Assembly (NCBI RefSeq): GCF_025562455.1
Contig: NZ_JAHPRO010000027.1
Span: 1 to 37,934, forward strand
DNA length: 37,934 nt
Source of the DNA: Acinetobacter sp. WU_MDCI_Axc73
GTDB taxonomy: Bacteria > Pseudomonadota > Gammaproteobacteria > Pseudomonadales > Moraxellaceae
Direction: 5' to 3'
The notes below the pieces were generated by a model, which did not search any database, was not told where the DNA came from, and saw only the letters and a list, made by a program, of their open reading frames with translations. Below, piece after piece: positions 9,247-18,473 of the stretch. A program made the position numbers and the translations under genes. The stretch's first letter is position 1; each line of letters begins with the position of its first letter.

Positions 9247-9852
9247 ATGATTGGTTGTCTAATTGGTGAAGTGTTCGCACTTGAAGCACCTACGGTACTC
9301 CTTAATGTCAATGGTGTCGGTTATGAAATAGATACGCCACTTTCGACATTTTGCCAATTACAAAAAGGTCAGAAAGTGATCTTATGGACACATTTGGTTG
9401 TTCGTGAAGATGCACAGCAACTTTACGGTTTTTTAGAAGCTCAAGAAAAAACTATTTTCCGTACCTTGCTAAAGGTGAATGGTGTTGGTCCGAAAATGGC
9501 GCTTGGCATCTTATCTACTTTAAGCGTTGAGCTTTTGATCCAAACTATTGAACATGATGATATCAATACCTTGGTTAAAGTTCCGGGTGTAGGTAAAAAA
9601 ACTGCCGAACGCCTAATGATCGAACTTCGTGACCGTTTTAAAGCACTTGCGAATCAAGGCAATGCGACCTCAAACAATAGCATTTCACAAATTCAGTTTA
9701 TATCTAACTCTCCTGTTGCTGAAGCTGAAGCAGCATTGCAGTCACTAGGCTACAAACCAATTGAAGCACAAAAAGCAGTGGCTGCGGTTAAAGCTGATTA
9801 TACTGAAGCCGCAGACTTAATTCGTGCTGCACTTAAATCAATGATGAAGTAA
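9247..9852 (+). CDS. ruvA: Holliday junction branch migration protein RuvA
   Basis: 201 residues from the ATG at 9247. This gives the canonical MIG start with GAAG 6 bases upstream; an ATG at 9235 has its GGA too close. RuvA tetramers bind four-way junctions and load RuvB. N-terminal OB fold (VLLNVNGVGYEIDTP), two helix-hairpin-helix motifs (KVNGVGPKMALGI and KVPGVGKKTAERL, about residues 75-120), then a flexible linker and the C-terminal RuvB-binding domain (about 150-200). Only 6 bases separate it from ruvB; ruvC is not adjacent. Confidence 0.97.
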   Translation: MIGCLIGEVFALEAPTVLLNVNGVGYEIDTPLSTFCQLQKGQKVILWTHLVVREDAQQLYGFLEAQEKTIFRTLLKVNGVGPKMALGILSTLSVELLIQTIEHDDINTLVKVPGVGKKTAERLMIELRDRFKALANQGNATSNNSISQIQFISNSPVAEAEAALQSLGYKPIEAQKAVAAVKADYTEAADLIRAALKSMMK

Positions 9853-9858
9853 CCAATC

Positions 9859-10860
9859 ATGCATGACCGTTTAATTAGTGGCAAAGAAAAACCAGAAGAT
9901 CAATTTGATCGTGCCATTCGTCCAACGTCTTTGGCTGACTATATTGGTCAACCAGTAGTACGCGAACAAATGGAAATTTTCATTGGTGCTGCACGTGGCC
10001 GTGGCGAAGCACTGGATCACACCCTGATTTTTGGTCCACCCGGGCTCGGTAAAACCACACTTGCCAATATTATTGCCCGGGAAATGGGAGGAAATTTAAA
10101 ATCCACATCTGGTCCAGTTCTGGAACGCGCAGGTGATCTGGCTGCCATGCTAACCAATCTGGAAGAAGGTGATGTGTTATTTATAGATGAAATTCATCGT
10201 CTTTCACCTGTCATTGAAGAAATTTTGTATCCTGCCATGGAAGACTACCAACTCGATATCATGATTGGTGAAGGGCCAGCAGCACGTTCAATTAAATTGG
10301 ACTTACCACCGTTTACGCTGGTTGCTGCAACCACTCGAGCTGGTTTACTGACCTCACCGTTACGTGACCGTTTCGGAATTGTGCAACGTTTGGAATTTTA
10401 TTCAGTTGAAGATTTAACGCATATTGTCACCCGTTCTGCCAATTTAATGGATGTCCCGATTACTCGAACAGGTTCCGAAGAAATTGCCAGACGTTCGCGT
10501 GGTACACCACGTATCGCCAATCGCTTATTACGTCGTGTACGTGACTATGCTCAGGTCAAAGGCACTGGGGAAGTCACTCAGGATATGGCACAACGTGCAC
10601 TAGATATGCTAAACGTCGATAAATCGGGTTTAGATACACTTGATCGACGCTATTTAAGCATGATACTGGAACGCTTTGAAGGTGGCCCCGCGGGAGTTGA
10701 GGCCCTTGCAGCCGCAATGGCCGAAGATAGTGGGACTTTGGAAGATGTCATTGAACCGTATTTGATCCAGCAAGGCTACGTGATGCGGACTGCACGTGGG
10801 CGTATTGCCACGAACCAAGCTTATGCGCAATTTGGAATAACCCCACCTGAGCAGCGTTAA
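9859..10860 (+). CDS. ruvB: Holliday junction DNA helicase RuvB
   Basis: 333 residues, normal length. AAA+ motor that drives branch migration with RuvA. Walker A GPPGLGKT at 59-66, Walker B FIDEIH with Asp110 and Glu111, sensor 1 AATTRAG, arginine finger segment SPLRDRFGI, sensor 2 [18 protein letters not shown], and the C-terminal winged helix ([20 protein letters not shown]). Co-transcribed with ruvA. Confidence 0.98.
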   Translation: MHDRLISGKEKPEDQFDRAIRPTSLADYIGQPVVREQMEIFIGAARGRGEALDHTLIFGPPGLGKTTLANIIAREMGGNLKSTSGPVLERAGDLAAMLTNLEEGDVLFIDEIHRLSPVIEEILYPAMEDYQLDIMIGEGPAARSIKLDLPPFTLVAATTRAGLLTSPLRDRFGIVQRLEFYSVEDLTHIVTRSANLMDVPITRTGSEEIARRSRGTPRIANRLLRRVRDYAQVKGTGEVTQDMAQRALDMLNVDKSGLDTLDRRYLSMILERFEGGPAGVEALAAAMAEDSGTLEDVIEPYLIQQGYVMRTARGRIATNQAYAQFGITPPEQR

Positions 10861-11207
10861 AAAAAGCACCGCTCCTTACGGAATATATTCCTCATGCGCA
10901 AGGCGAACAGCTATACGATAATTAATGACACTCAAAATCGAAGGTTTTAACGACTTAATCTTTGCAATCAGGCATTACTAAAAGTAGTTTTTTAGACTAT
11001 ACGCGTTCTGTTTAAGCCAATACGACTCTAGAGCTTAATCAACTCAATAGTTGAGGGTGAGATTGAAAGCTTGTGCCATTTGACGAAATAGTCATTATGC
11101 TAAACTTCCATACGTTTAAGAGCATTACTTCAGAGCGCCCTAGTCGATAAAAATTGGGCAAGCCCTGCTTACTTGTTATTGTTTATACCTTAGTACGGAT
11201 ATCTATC
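10861..11207. other. Intergenic between ruvB and ybgC
   Basis: No gene found. Visible elements are a 12-bp palindrome GGAATATATTCC at 10880-10891, a weak hairpin with a T-run near 10975-10995 (ACTA AAAG TAGT followed by six T, possibly the ruvAB terminator), and TCAACT/AGTTGA near 11038-11054. The tol operon promoter should lie in the second half, but I could not fix it with confidence. Confidence 0.5.
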
Positions 11208-11615
11208 ATGGCCAATCTTTTTGAATTCAAAATTCGTGTATACATTGAAGATACAGATGCTGGGGGTATCGTTTATCATGCCAATCATATTCGATTTATG
11301 GAACGGACTCGTACAGAATGGCTACGTGCTTCTGGCATTGACCATTATTGGCATCAAAAAGATTATAATTTTGTCGTACACAAAATCGCTTTAAAATACA
11401 TGCGCCCGATTATGATGGACGATATGATTACTGTTACAGCGAGTGTAGTTTCATGTAAAGCTTCGTCATTTGTATTGCAACAAAATATTTATCGTGGTGA
11501 AATCATGCTTGCTTCTGGCGAAGTTGAGCTCGCATGTTTAAACACAGAAATGCGACCACGCCGACTCCCTGATGAAATTCGCAATCTTATTCTTCAAGAA
11601 CTGGAACAAGATTAA
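11208..11615 (+). CDS. ybgC: Tol-Pal-associated acyl-CoA thioesterase YbgC
   Basis: 135 residues from the ATG at 11208 (GGA 9 bases upstream). The longer frame begins at a TTG without a ribosome site and adds 18 residues not typical of the family. Hotdog-fold (4HBT) thioesterase; the family motif EDTDAGGIVYHANHIRFMER is present with catalytic Asp17 and His24. YbgC acts on acyl-CoA or acyl-ACP at the inner membrane and is the usual first gene of the Tol-Pal operon, as here, 26 bases before tolQ. Confidence 0.95.
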   Translation: MANLFEFKIRVYIEDTDAGGIVYHANHIRFMERTRTEWLRASGIDHYWHQKDYNFVVHKIALKYMRPIMMDDMITVTASVVSCKASSFVLQQNIYRGEIMLASGEVELACLNTEMRPRRLPDEIRNLILQELEQD

Positions 11616-11641
11616 AAAAACATACTTTGGCACATGTAACT

Positions 11642-12340
11642 ATGGCAACACAGATCCAATCATCTCTACATATTTCTGATCTTATTTTACAAGCAAGCCC
11701 CGTTGTTCAGGCCGTAATGCTTTTGCTACTATTGGCATCAATTTATAGTTGGTATCTGATCGCCAAGTTGCATATGAGTTATAAAAAAGCAGCTCAACAG
11801 GATGAGCATTTTCAAAAAATATTTTGGTCGGGTGCTGAACTAAATACGCTTTATAATAATGCGCAGTTAAATTCAAAACGCCATGGTCTGGAAGATATTT
11901 TCTATCAAGGCTTAGGCGAATTTTTTAAACTCAAAAAACGTCATGCAACAGCCAATCAGACACTTGAAGGCACTGAGCGTATTTTGCGTGTGGGTTTAAG
12001 CCGTGATCAAAGCCTGCTTGAACAAGGTCTTGGGGCATTAGCCAGTATTGGTTCCGTGGCACCCTATGTCGGTTTATTTGGGACTGTCTGGGGTATTATG
12101 AATGCATTTATTGGTTTGGCTGCTGTTGATCAGGTTACACTTGCAACAGTAGCACCCGGTATTGCTGAAGCTCTAATTGCAACTGCAATTGGTTTATTTG
12201 CAGCAATTCCAGCGGTATTGGCCTTTAACCATTACACAGCCAAGGGTGAAGAAATTTATTCTGATCGAGCTTTATTTGCTGAAGAAATGGTGGCGCTTTT
12301 ACAACGTCAATCTGTGGGAACTACACAGGAAGTTGAATAA
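11642..12340 (+). CDS. tolQ: Tol-Pal system proton channel subunit TolQ
   Basis: 232 residues from the ATG at 11642; a TTG 15 bases upstream could extend it, and neither has a good ribosome site. MotA/TolQ/ExbB family with three transmembrane segments: about residues 20-42 (VVQAVMLLLLLASIYSWYLI), and two after the cytoplasmic loop (SVAPYVGLFGTVWGIMNAFIG; IAEALIATAIGLFAAIPAVLAF). The GLFGTVWGI motif is typical. With TolR it uses the proton gradient to energise TolA. Its stop overlaps the tolR start (TAATG). Confidence 0.96.
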   Translation: MATQIQSSLHISDLILQASPVVQAVMLLLLLASIYSWYLIAKLHMSYKKAAQQDEHFQKIFWSGAELNTLYNNAQLNSKRHGLEDIFYQGLGEFFKLKKRHATANQTLEGTERILRVGLSRDQSLLEQGLGALASIGSVAPYVGLFGTVWGIMNAFIGLAAVDQVTLATVAPGIAEALIATAIGLFAAIPAVLAFNHYTAKGEEIYSDRALFAEEMVALLQRQSVGTTQEVE

Positions 12341-12789
12341 TGGCAATCCAACGCTCTGGACGTTTTGAACGCGTCAAAAAGCCATTAAAAAGTGACATGA
12401 ATGTCGTACCTTATATCGATGTAATGTTGGTTTTATTGGTCATTTTTATGGTCACAGCACCTATGATTACAACGGGTGTAAAAGTTGACCTTCCCCAAGC
12501 AAATAACAATCCAATCCAATCTGAAGATCGACCAGCAATTGTGACTTTAGATAACGATGGAAGTATTAAGCTTGAAGATAAGAATCATCAAAATGATGTA
12601 ATCACTTTGGATGAGCTTAAGTCTGTACTTACAGAAAATCAAAAGCAAGCCGAAACAAATCATAAGTCTTACAGTGTCTTAATTAATGGTAGCCAATCAC
12701 GACCTTATGGTGAAGTCATGAAGTTAATGTCTGCATTACAAGAGGCAGGTTTAAGCCAAGTTGGCTTATTGACTGAGTCTGTAAAGTAA
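12340..12789 (+). CDS. tolR: Tol-Pal system protein TolR
   Basis: 149 residues. ExbD/TolR family, one N-terminal transmembrane helix and a periplasmic domain. The essential membrane aspartate is Asp27 in MNVVPYIDVMLVLLVIFM. Coupled to tolQ by overlapping stop and start, and followed by tolA after 3 bases. Confidence 0.96.
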   Translation: MAIQRSGRFERVKKPLKSDMNVVPYIDVMLVLLVIFMVTAPMITTGVKVDLPQANNNPIQSEDRPAIVTLDNDGSIKLEDKNHQNDVITLDELKSVLTENQKQAETNHKSYSVLINGSQSRPYGEVMKLMSALQEAGLSQVGLLTESVK

Positions 12790-12792
12790 CTT

Positions 12793-14163
12793 ATGAAGAA
12801 TTTTCAGAAGCCGCCATTTCAAGAAAAAGCCATTGCGCTTGGTTTTACACTAGGCGTACATGCCATCGCGATTGTAAGCTTACTTTATTTAGGTTTAAGT
12901 AAACCACCTGAACCGCCTAAAAAAATCACGACTGTATTGGTCAACCCTGCTGACTTGGCTATCCCTGTTGAACAAGCAGAAACAACCAGCACTCAAGTTG
13001 CTGAACAAATTCAGGCAACTGAACCACCAGAGCCTACTGCTCCAGTTATCCCGAGCAGCCCTCCTCCTACTTTACCAGTAACAGCTCCTGCCGAAACAAT
13101 TAAAAAAGCACAAGCTGAGGCGGCAGCAAAAGCCGCAGAATTAGCCAAAGCCAAACAACAAGCTGAGGCTAAAGCAAAAGCAGATGCAGCCACTAAAGCC
13201 AAGCAACAGGCTGAGGCTAAAGCGAAAGCAGATGCAGCAGAGAAAGCTAAAGAACAAGCTGAGGCGGCAGCTCAAGCTAGAAAAGAGGCTGCACAAAAAG
13301 CTCAGGCAGATGCAGCAGAGAAAGCCCGATTATCTCATCTTAACCAAGAAAATAAACGTAAAGCAGAAGCTGCGGAAAAAGTGAAAAAAGAAGCTGCGGA
13401 AAAAGCTGCTCAAGCGAAAGCTGAAGCAACTGAAAAACGCAAAGCTGAGGCAGAAGCAAAACGAAAAGCGGATGCAGCGGAAAAGGCTGCCCAAGCGAAA
13501 GCGGATGCAGCAACTAAAGCTAAACAACAAACAGATGCTAAAGCAAAAGCCGAGGCAGCAGCTAAAGCTAAACAACAAGCAGATGCAAAAGCGAAAGCTG
13601 AGGCGGCCGCTAAAGCAAAACATGAAGCAGATGCAAAAGCGAAAGCGGATGAAGCCGCTAAAGCCAAACAACAAGCGGATGCCAAAGCGAAAGCAGATGC
13701 AGCAGCTAAAGCAAAACACGAAGCAGATGCCAAAGCGAAAGCTGAAGCAGATGCAAAACGAAAAGCTGAAGCAGATGCAAAACGAAAAGCTGAAGCAGAT
13801 GCAAAACGAAAAGCTGAGGCGGATGCCGAAGCAAAAGCCTCAGCTGCCAAACAAGCTGCTCAAGAAGCAGCTCAGAAAAAAGCGGAAGCTAAAAAAGTTG
13901 CATCAACAGCAAAGCGAGATTTTGAGCAGAAAATTTATCGTACTTGGGATATTCCAATGGGATCTTCTGGTAAAAAGGCAACTGCTCGCGTCACTCTAAC
14001 AGATAGTGGGGCTGTAGCATCAGTGATTGTAAATGCTAGCGATCCAGATATGAAAGCCAGTGTTGAAGCTGCTGTTCGTTCCGCTGCACCTTACCCTATG
14101 CCATCTGATCCAGAGGCACGTCGTGAAGCACGAACTTTTACTTCAACTTTTACCGCAAAATAA
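12793..14163 (+). CDS. tolA: Cell envelope integrity protein TolA
   Basis: 456 residues. Links the inner-membrane TolQR motor to TolB-Pal at the outer membrane. Domain I is one transmembrane helix, about residues 13-36. The His of the TolQR-contact motif is His23, but the usual Ser four residues earlier is Thr19. A Pro-rich stretch (about 60-98) is followed by a very long Ala/Lys/Glu/Asp helix (about 99-375) made of repeats. Domain III (about 376-456) has the expected globular pattern (KIYRTWDIP, ARVTLTDSGAVASVIV, YPMPSDPEARREARTF). Repeat structure is listed separately. Confidence 0.96.
   Translation: MKNFQKPPFQEKAIALGFTLGVHAIAIVSLLYLGLSKPPEPPKKITTVLVNPADLAIPVEQAETTSTQVAEQIQATEPPEPTAPVIPSSPPPTLPVTAPAETIKKAQAEAAAKAAELAKAKQQAEAKAKADAATKAKQQAEAKAKADAAEKAKEQAEAAAQARKEAAQKAQADAAEKARLSHLNQENKRKAEAAEKVKKEAAEKAAQAKAEATEKRKAEAEAKRKADAAEKAAQAKADAATKAKQQTDAKAKAEAAAKAKQQADAKAKAEAAAKAKHEADAKAKADEAAKAKQQADAKAKADAAAKAKHEADAKAKAEADAKRKAEADAKRKAEADAKRKAEADAEAKASAAKQAAQEAAQKKAEAKKVASTAKRDFEQKIYRTWDIPMGSSGKKATARVTLTDSGAVASVIVNASDPDMKASVEAAVRSAAPYPMPSDPEARREARTFTSTFTAK
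13513..13812 (+). repeat. In-frame tandem repeats in the TolA helix
   Basis: Five consecutive 48-bp units start at 13513, 13561, 13609, 13657 and 13705; each encodes 16 residues of the type (A/T)KAKxxADAKAKAxAA. After a shared edge come three base-identical 24-bp units at 13741-13764, 13765-13788 and 13789-13812, encoding AEADAKRK. All units are multiples of three, so copy change would only alter helix length. Confidence 0.9.
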
Positions 14164-14237
14164 TATTTTGGTCATAATTACATGGTTTAAATGGATTTCG
14201 ACCCTGTAATTATGCTAAATACTTTTATTCCACAAAA

Positions 14238-15545
14238 ATGAACCACACTCACAATATGACTATGGATATGAATCGCAAACACCTTTTCTCAATCGCCATC
14301 ATTACTGCACTGAGTTCAGCTTTTGTTCCACCAGCATTTGCACAATTACACCTTGAAATTGCAAAAGCGCCTGAACAAGCGCCTAAAATTGCGATTGTTC
14401 CCTTTGCCAATGATCCATCCATTTATCCTATTGTTGAGAGTGATCTAAATCGTTCTGGTCGTTTTACCAGTTCATCAAATAATCTACCTGTCACTGGTGG
14501 CATTGACCAAATTCAAACCGATGCATGGCAAGCCGCGGGTATTCCCTATGTTGTTGTGGGTAATATCAAACCGGCGGCAAACAATAGTTTTGAAGTGCAT
14601 TACCAACTTTATGATGTACAAAAGAAACAGTTCTTACTTAATGAATTATTGACTGTACCAAGCTCAAGAGTTCGCCAAGCTGCCCATATGATCAGTGACG
14701 CGATTTATCAGGCATTGACAGGTATTCAAGGTGACTTTAGTGGTCGCATTGCCTATGTATTGCGTAATCCTGCGACACCTGATCAACGTTATACTTTACA
14801 AATTGCAGATACTGATGGTGAACAACCGAAAACCGTCTTATCTTCACGCGACCCTATTCTTTCGCCTGCATGGACACCCGATGCTAAAAAGATTGCTTAT
14901 GTTTCATTTGAAACTAAACGCCCAGCAATTTATTTACAAGATTTAGCAACAGGTCAACGTGAAGTATTAGCAAGTTTTAAAGGTTTAAATGGTGCTCCAA
15001 GTTTCTCACCTGACGGTAAGTCAATGCTGTTTACAGCATCCATGAATGGCAATCCAGAAATCTATCAAATGAATCTGGAAACACGCCAATTGCAGCGGAT
15101 GACCAATGATAGTGCGATTGATACGGAAGCTCGTTACGCTCCAGATGGAAAGTCCTTTATCTTTACTTCTGACCGAGGTGGTTCAGCACAAATTTATCGT
15201 TATAGCTTTGACGATGGTTCGGTTAATCGACTGACTTTCCGCGGTGCATTTAATGCACGAGGAACTTTGAGTGCAGATGGAAAAAATATTGCATTGGTCC
15301 ATCGCCCATCTGGTAGTAATTACAAAGTTGCGATTATGAATATTTCAACGGGTATTGTGAATATTTTAACGCCAACCAGTCTGGATGAATCACCTAGTTT
15401 TTCACCAAATGGTCAAATGGTGGTTTACGCTACTCGCGAAGGTAATCGTGGTTTACTCTCCGTCATGTCAACGGATGGACGTTTCCGTATGAATTTACCA
15501 AGTGAGCAAGGTGAAGTTCGTGAACCTGCTTGGGCACCTAAATAA
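14238..15545 (+). CDS. tolB: Tol-Pal system beta-propeller protein TolB
   Basis: 435 residues from the first ATG, but ATGs at codons 7, 9, 11 and 12 region exist; MNRKHLFSIAIITALSS (about residue 11 onward) would be a cleaner signal peptide start, cleaved after PPAFA. Periplasmic. N-terminal D1/D2 domain (KIAIVPFAND...), then a six-bladed propeller with WD40-like/PD40 motifs (SPAWTPDAKKIAYVSFE, PSFSPDGKSMLFTA, ARYAPDGKSFIFTSDRGG, PSFSPNGQMVVYATRE). Binds Pal and TolA. 74 bases after tolA, 43 before pal. Confidence 0.96.
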   Translation: MNHTHNMTMDMNRKHLFSIAIITALSSAFVPPAFAQLHLEIAKAPEQAPKIAIVPFANDPSIYPIVESDLNRSGRFTSSSNNLPVTGGIDQIQTDAWQAAGIPYVVVGNIKPAANNSFEVHYQLYDVQKKQFLLNELLTVPSSRVRQAAHMISDAIYQALTGIQGDFSGRIAYVLRNPATPDQRYTLQIADTDGEQPKTVLSSRDPILSPAWTPDAKKIAYVSFETKRPAIYLQDLATGQREVLASFKGLNGAPSFSPDGKSMLFTASMNGNPEIYQMNLETRQLQRMTNDSAIDTEARYAPDGKSFIFTSDRGGSAQIYRYSFDDGSVNRLTFRGAFNARGTLSADGKNIALVHRPSGSNYKVAIMNISTGIVNILTPTSLDESPSFSPNGQMVVYATREGNRGLLSVMSTDGRFRMNLPSEQGEVREPAWAPK

Positions 15546-15588
15546 CGATTAAGTACTTTAGTTTGTAATTAAATAGATGGAGTTATCA

Positions 15589-16158
15589 ATGAACGCAGTT
15601 AAATTATTTGTACTACCTGTATTAGCCACTGCCGTGATTATGACAGGTTGCGCTAACCGCAAACCTACCGCTGAAGTTCAAACAGGAACTAATCCAAATA
15701 GTGCAGGTACTGTCAATACTTCAGGTTTAAGTGATGATGCAGCATTGAATGCGCAAAACTTAACAGGCGCTTCGTCTAAAGGTGTGACTGCTGCCAATCG
15801 TGCTGCTTTAGCAAAACGTGTAGTTCATTTTGATTACGATAGTAGTGATTTGTCTTCTGAAGATTATCAAACACTTCAAGCACATGCTCAATTCTTAATG
15901 GCAAATGCAAACTCACGTGTCGCACTGACAGGCCATACGGATGAACGTGGTACTCGTGAATACAACATGGCTCTAGGTGAACGACGTGCCAAAGCGGTTC
16001 AAAGCTTTTTAATCACCAATGGTGTAAATCCACAACAGTTAGAAGCAGTGAGCTATGGTAAAGAAATGCCAGTGAATCCGGGTCATGATGAAGCAGCATG
16101 GAAAGAAAACCGTCGTGTAGAAATTAACTACGAAGCCGTTCCACCTTTATTGAAATAA
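15589..16158 (+). CDS. pal: Peptidoglycan-associated lipoprotein Pal
   Basis: 189 residues from the ATG at 15589, which has GGAG 7 bases upstream; the ATG at 15577 carries that ribosome site inside its own codons. Lipobox VIMTGC with Cys21, so outer-membrane lipoprotein. C-terminal OmpA-like domain (about 80-189) with [10 protein letters not shown], the peptidoglycan contact segment [12 protein letters not shown] and ENRRVEI. Last gene of the operon. The usual following gene cpoB (ybgF) is absent: a terminator follows instead. Confidence 0.97.
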   Translation: MNAVKLFVLPVLATAVIMTGCANRKPTAEVQTGTNPNSAGTVNTSGLSDDAALNAQNLTGASSKGVTAANRAALAKRVVHFDYDSSDLSSEDYQTLQAHAQFLMANANSRVALTGHTDERGTREYNMALGERRAKAVQSFLITNGVNPQQLEAVSYGKEMPVNPGHDEAAWKENRRVEINYEAVPPLLK

Positions 16159-16174
16159 ACCGAAATGAAGCTGT

Positions 16175-16216
16175 AAAAAAATCGCTTAAAGTTTTAAACT
16201 TTAAGCGATTTTTTCT
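16175..16216. terminator. Bidirectional terminator between pal and the 63-aa gene
   Basis: AATCGCTTAAAGTTT (16180-16194) and AAACTTTAAGCGATT (16196-16210) form a 15-bp perfect stem. It is preceded by an A-run and followed by a T-run, so it works on both strands, for pal and for the convergent small gene. Confidence 0.93.
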
Positions 16217-16222
16217 GAGAAT

Positions 16223-16414
16223 TTAAGAGGTTTGCTGTTCTTGCTCTGCCTGCGGCGGATGCATGGATTCAATTAAATCGTGTTTATTAAACTCTTTATA
16301 TTCAGGTTTTGCCTCATACCCCTTCCACGCCTCATCGACAGACTCTTTTGAAATTTCATCGAGACTAATCGGTTCATTTGGGGTTGGCATCGCACCGAAA
16401 GTTTTGGTCGTCAT
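16223..16414 (-). CDS. Small acidic protein of unknown function (63 aa)
   Basis: 63 residues, no signal or membrane segment, charged and Pro-rich (MTTKTFGAMPTPNEPISLDE at the start, HPPQAEQEQQTS at the end). Reality is supported by a strong ribosome site, AGAGGAG with 7 bases to the ATG, and by ending 6 bases from a shared bidirectional terminator. It looks like one of the short conserved cytoplasmic proteins of Acinetobacter, but I cannot assign a function. Confidence 0.75.
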   Translation of the reverse strand: MTTKTFGAMPTPNEPISLDEISKESVDEAWKGYEAKPEYKEFNKHDLIESMHPPQAEQEQQTS

Positions 16415-16592
16415 GCCTAGTCTCCTCTGGTACAGATTTTTACATCCTTATTATTCTTCAACATAGCACGTTGCCAAACACTTGCAAGCATAAAATCGCA
16501 ACAAATAAAGTCATATGATTTTTCTTTTAGGTTGATCTCCTCTACACTATAGCCATTTATAAACGACCTTTTTTATTTTGGAGTTTTCCTGT

Positions 16593-17564
16593 ATGTCAAA
16601 CCTGAATTTGACGCAATATTTACAACAACAATCAGGCCATTTGACACCTGAACTTGCTCAAGTGATTGAAACCATTGCCGCAACTTGTAATACGATTGAT
16701 CAGGCATTACAAAAAGGCGCTTTAGCAGGCATTCTGGGCAGTGCAGAAAATGAAAATGTTCAAGGTGAAACCCAGAAAAAATTAGATGTTATCTCAAATG
16801 ATTATTTAATTGATGCATTAAAGGTTCACCCACATGTTGGCGGTTTAGCATCTGAAGAATTAGATGATTTCACACCAGCTCAAGCAAACGGCAAATATTT
16901 GGTGTTATTCGATCCACTTGATGGTTCAAGCAATATTGATATCAATATGTGTGTCGGTACGATCTTTTCAATTTTACCTGCCAAAAATGCAGTCACTCAA
17001 TCAGCCGATTTTATGCAAGCTGGAACTGAGCAGGTTGCAGCTGGTTATGTTCTGTATGGCCCATCTACAATGTTGGCTCTAACTGTGGGTAATGGCGTTG
17101 CATTCTTTACTTTTGATCCAGAAAGTCAGCAATTTATTCTGACGGCTGATCAAGTCAAAGTCAGTGAAGAGACACAAGAATTTGCAATTAATGCATCCAA
17201 TCAGCGTCATTGGGAGCAACCTGTAAAACGTTATATCGATGAACTTCTTGCAGGGAAAACCTCTGTTCGTGCTAAAGACTTCAATATGCGCTGGGTCGCA
17301 TGTATGGTTGGAGATATTCATCGTATTTTATGCCGTAGTGGTATTTTCCTCTATCCTTATGATTTAAAAGATCCCAAAAAAGCAGGACGTTTACGTTTAA
17401 TGTATGAAGCCAATCCGATGAGCATGCTGATCGAACAAGCTGGTGGTGCATCTACAACAGGTCGTGTGCGTATTTTAGAGATTCAGCCTACTGAATTACA
17501 TCAACGTGTACCTGTCATCATTGGCTCTAAACAAGAAGTTGAGCTGGTTACTAGTTACCATTAA
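16593..17564 (+). CDS. fbp: Class I fructose-1,6-bisphosphatase
   Basis: 323 residues from the ATG at 16593 (GGAG 9 bases upstream; the upstream TTG overlaps that site). Dephosphorylates fructose 1,6-bisphosphate to fructose 6-phosphate in gluconeogenesis. Metal-binding residues are in place: Glu88/Glu89 of ASEELDD and Asp107, Asp110 of [11 protein letters not shown]. Substrate segments GDIHRIL.. and [17 protein letters not shown] are typical of class I. Fits a bacterium living on organic acids. Confidence 0.97.
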   Translation: MSNLNLTQYLQQQSGHLTPELAQVIETIAATCNTIDQALQKGALAGILGSAENENVQGETQKKLDVISNDYLIDALKVHPHVGGLASEELDDFTPAQANGKYLVLFDPLDGSSNIDINMCVGTIFSILPAKNAVTQSADFMQAGTEQVAAGYVLYGPSTMLALTVGNGVAFFTFDPESQQFILTADQVKVSEETQEFAINASNQRHWEQPVKRYIDELLAGKTSVRAKDFNMRWVACMVGDIHRILCRSGIFLYPYDLKDPKKAGRLRLMYEANPMSMLIEQAGGASTTGRVRILEIQPTELHQRVPVIIGSKQEVELVTSYH

Positions 17565-17577
17565 TTATTTTTTATAA

Positions 17578-17601
17578 CGATGATGCATCACCGCATCATC
17601 G
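17578..17601 (+). terminator. Hairpin between fbp and the RNA methyltransferase
   Basis: CGATGATGC (17578-17586), loop ATCACC, GCATCATCG (17593-17601): a 9-bp perfect stem. The downstream TGGATTTTCTTTT is only partly T-rich, so termination may be partial. It ends 13 bases before the next start codon. Confidence 0.55.
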
Positions 17602-17614
17602 TGGATTTTCTTTT

Positions 17615-18391
17615 ATGGCTATTATTTTTCTTGAGTCTAAAGACAACGCTAAAATTAAACATTTGCGCAGCCTCATTGAGCAACAAACCTACCGCAAAAA
17701 ACAGCGTCAAACAGTGCTTGAGGGAACTCATCTGTGCCTGTCATGGTTACAAGAAAAGGGCAAACTTGTCTCGCTTTTTACTACAGAAGCTGCTTTAGAA
17801 CATCTAGAAATACAAGCGATCATTGAACAGTATAATGGTGCTGTATTTGTCATCAGTGAATCTCTATACAAAGATATCAGTACACTCGGAACCAGTTTAG
17901 CCTGTCTGGCTGTGATTGATTTGCCTCAAAGTAGCAAAGCACTGGATTTTCATGCAGATACGCTTATTTTGGAAAATATTCAGGATCCAGGTAATGTAGG
18001 TACATTGCTACGTTCTGCTGCTGCTGCCAATATTAAACAAGTGATTTGTACTAAAGGCTCGGCATCACTTTGGTCACCTCGCGTACTACGTGCAGGCATG
18101 GGTGCGCATTTTAGTTTACATACCTTTGAAAATATTGAACTCGAATCGTTGCTTGATCAGTTTCATATGCCGGTATTTGTTACCAGTTCGCATCGCTCAA
18201 ATAGTTTATACGAACAAGATTTAACCAAGCCTTGCGTCTGGATTTTAGGTAACGAAGGTCAAGGAGTCTCTGATTATGCTCTAGCGCATGCGCAAGCAGT
18301 CGCGATTCCGCAGCCAGGTGGACAGGAATCTCTCAATGTCGCAATTGCTGGCTCAATTTGCTTTTTTGAAATGGTTCGACAACGTCTTTAA
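17615..18391 (+). CDS. TrmH/SpoU-family RNA 2'-O-methyltransferase
   Basis: 258 residues. SPOUT methyltransferase that puts a 2'-O-methyl on a ribose of rRNA or tRNA using S-adenosylmethionine. N-terminal substrate-binding domain (about 1-105; ESKDNAKIKHLRSL and VLEGTHL are typical). The three SpoU motifs follow: NIQDPGNVGTLLRSA at 121-135 with Arg133, LGNEGQGV at 211-218, and IPQPGGQESLNVAIAGSI at 231-248. RlmB-like by pattern, but the target base cannot be told from sequence. Follows fbp after 50 bases. Confidence 0.93.
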   Translation: MAIIFLESKDNAKIKHLRSLIEQQTYRKKQRQTVLEGTHLCLSWLQEKGKLVSLFTTEAALEHLEIQAIIEQYNGAVFVISESLYKDISTLGTSLACLAVIDLPQSSKALDFHADTLILENIQDPGNVGTLLRSAAAANIKQVICTKGSASLWSPRVLRAGMGAHFSLHTFENIELESLLDQFHMPVFVTSSHRSNSLYEQDLTKPCVWILGNEGQGVSDYALAHAQAVAIPQPGGQESLNVAIAGSICFFEMVRQRL

Positions 18392-18473
18392 ATCGTTAAT
18401 TTATATTAAAGCGGCTCAATCATTTGAAAAAATCATTTAAACTTAAATCTGAAAAATAACATCTTATATTGTC

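Noticed and set aside
11154..11207. N-terminal extension of YbgC
   Set aside because: Begins at TTG without a ribosome site, and the 18 extra residues do not fit the family; ATG at 11208 does.
10861..11207. Possible small RNA between ruvB and ybgC
   Set aside because: Only weak hairpins and no convincing promoter-terminator pair.
13011..13999. Long open frames on both strands within tolA (e.g. 13410-13850 minus, 13472-13999 plus)
   Set aside because: They are shadows of the repeat-rich Ala/Lys coding sequence, with low-complexity translations (Ala/Ser/Phe- or Lys/Gln/Met-rich) and no ribosome sites.
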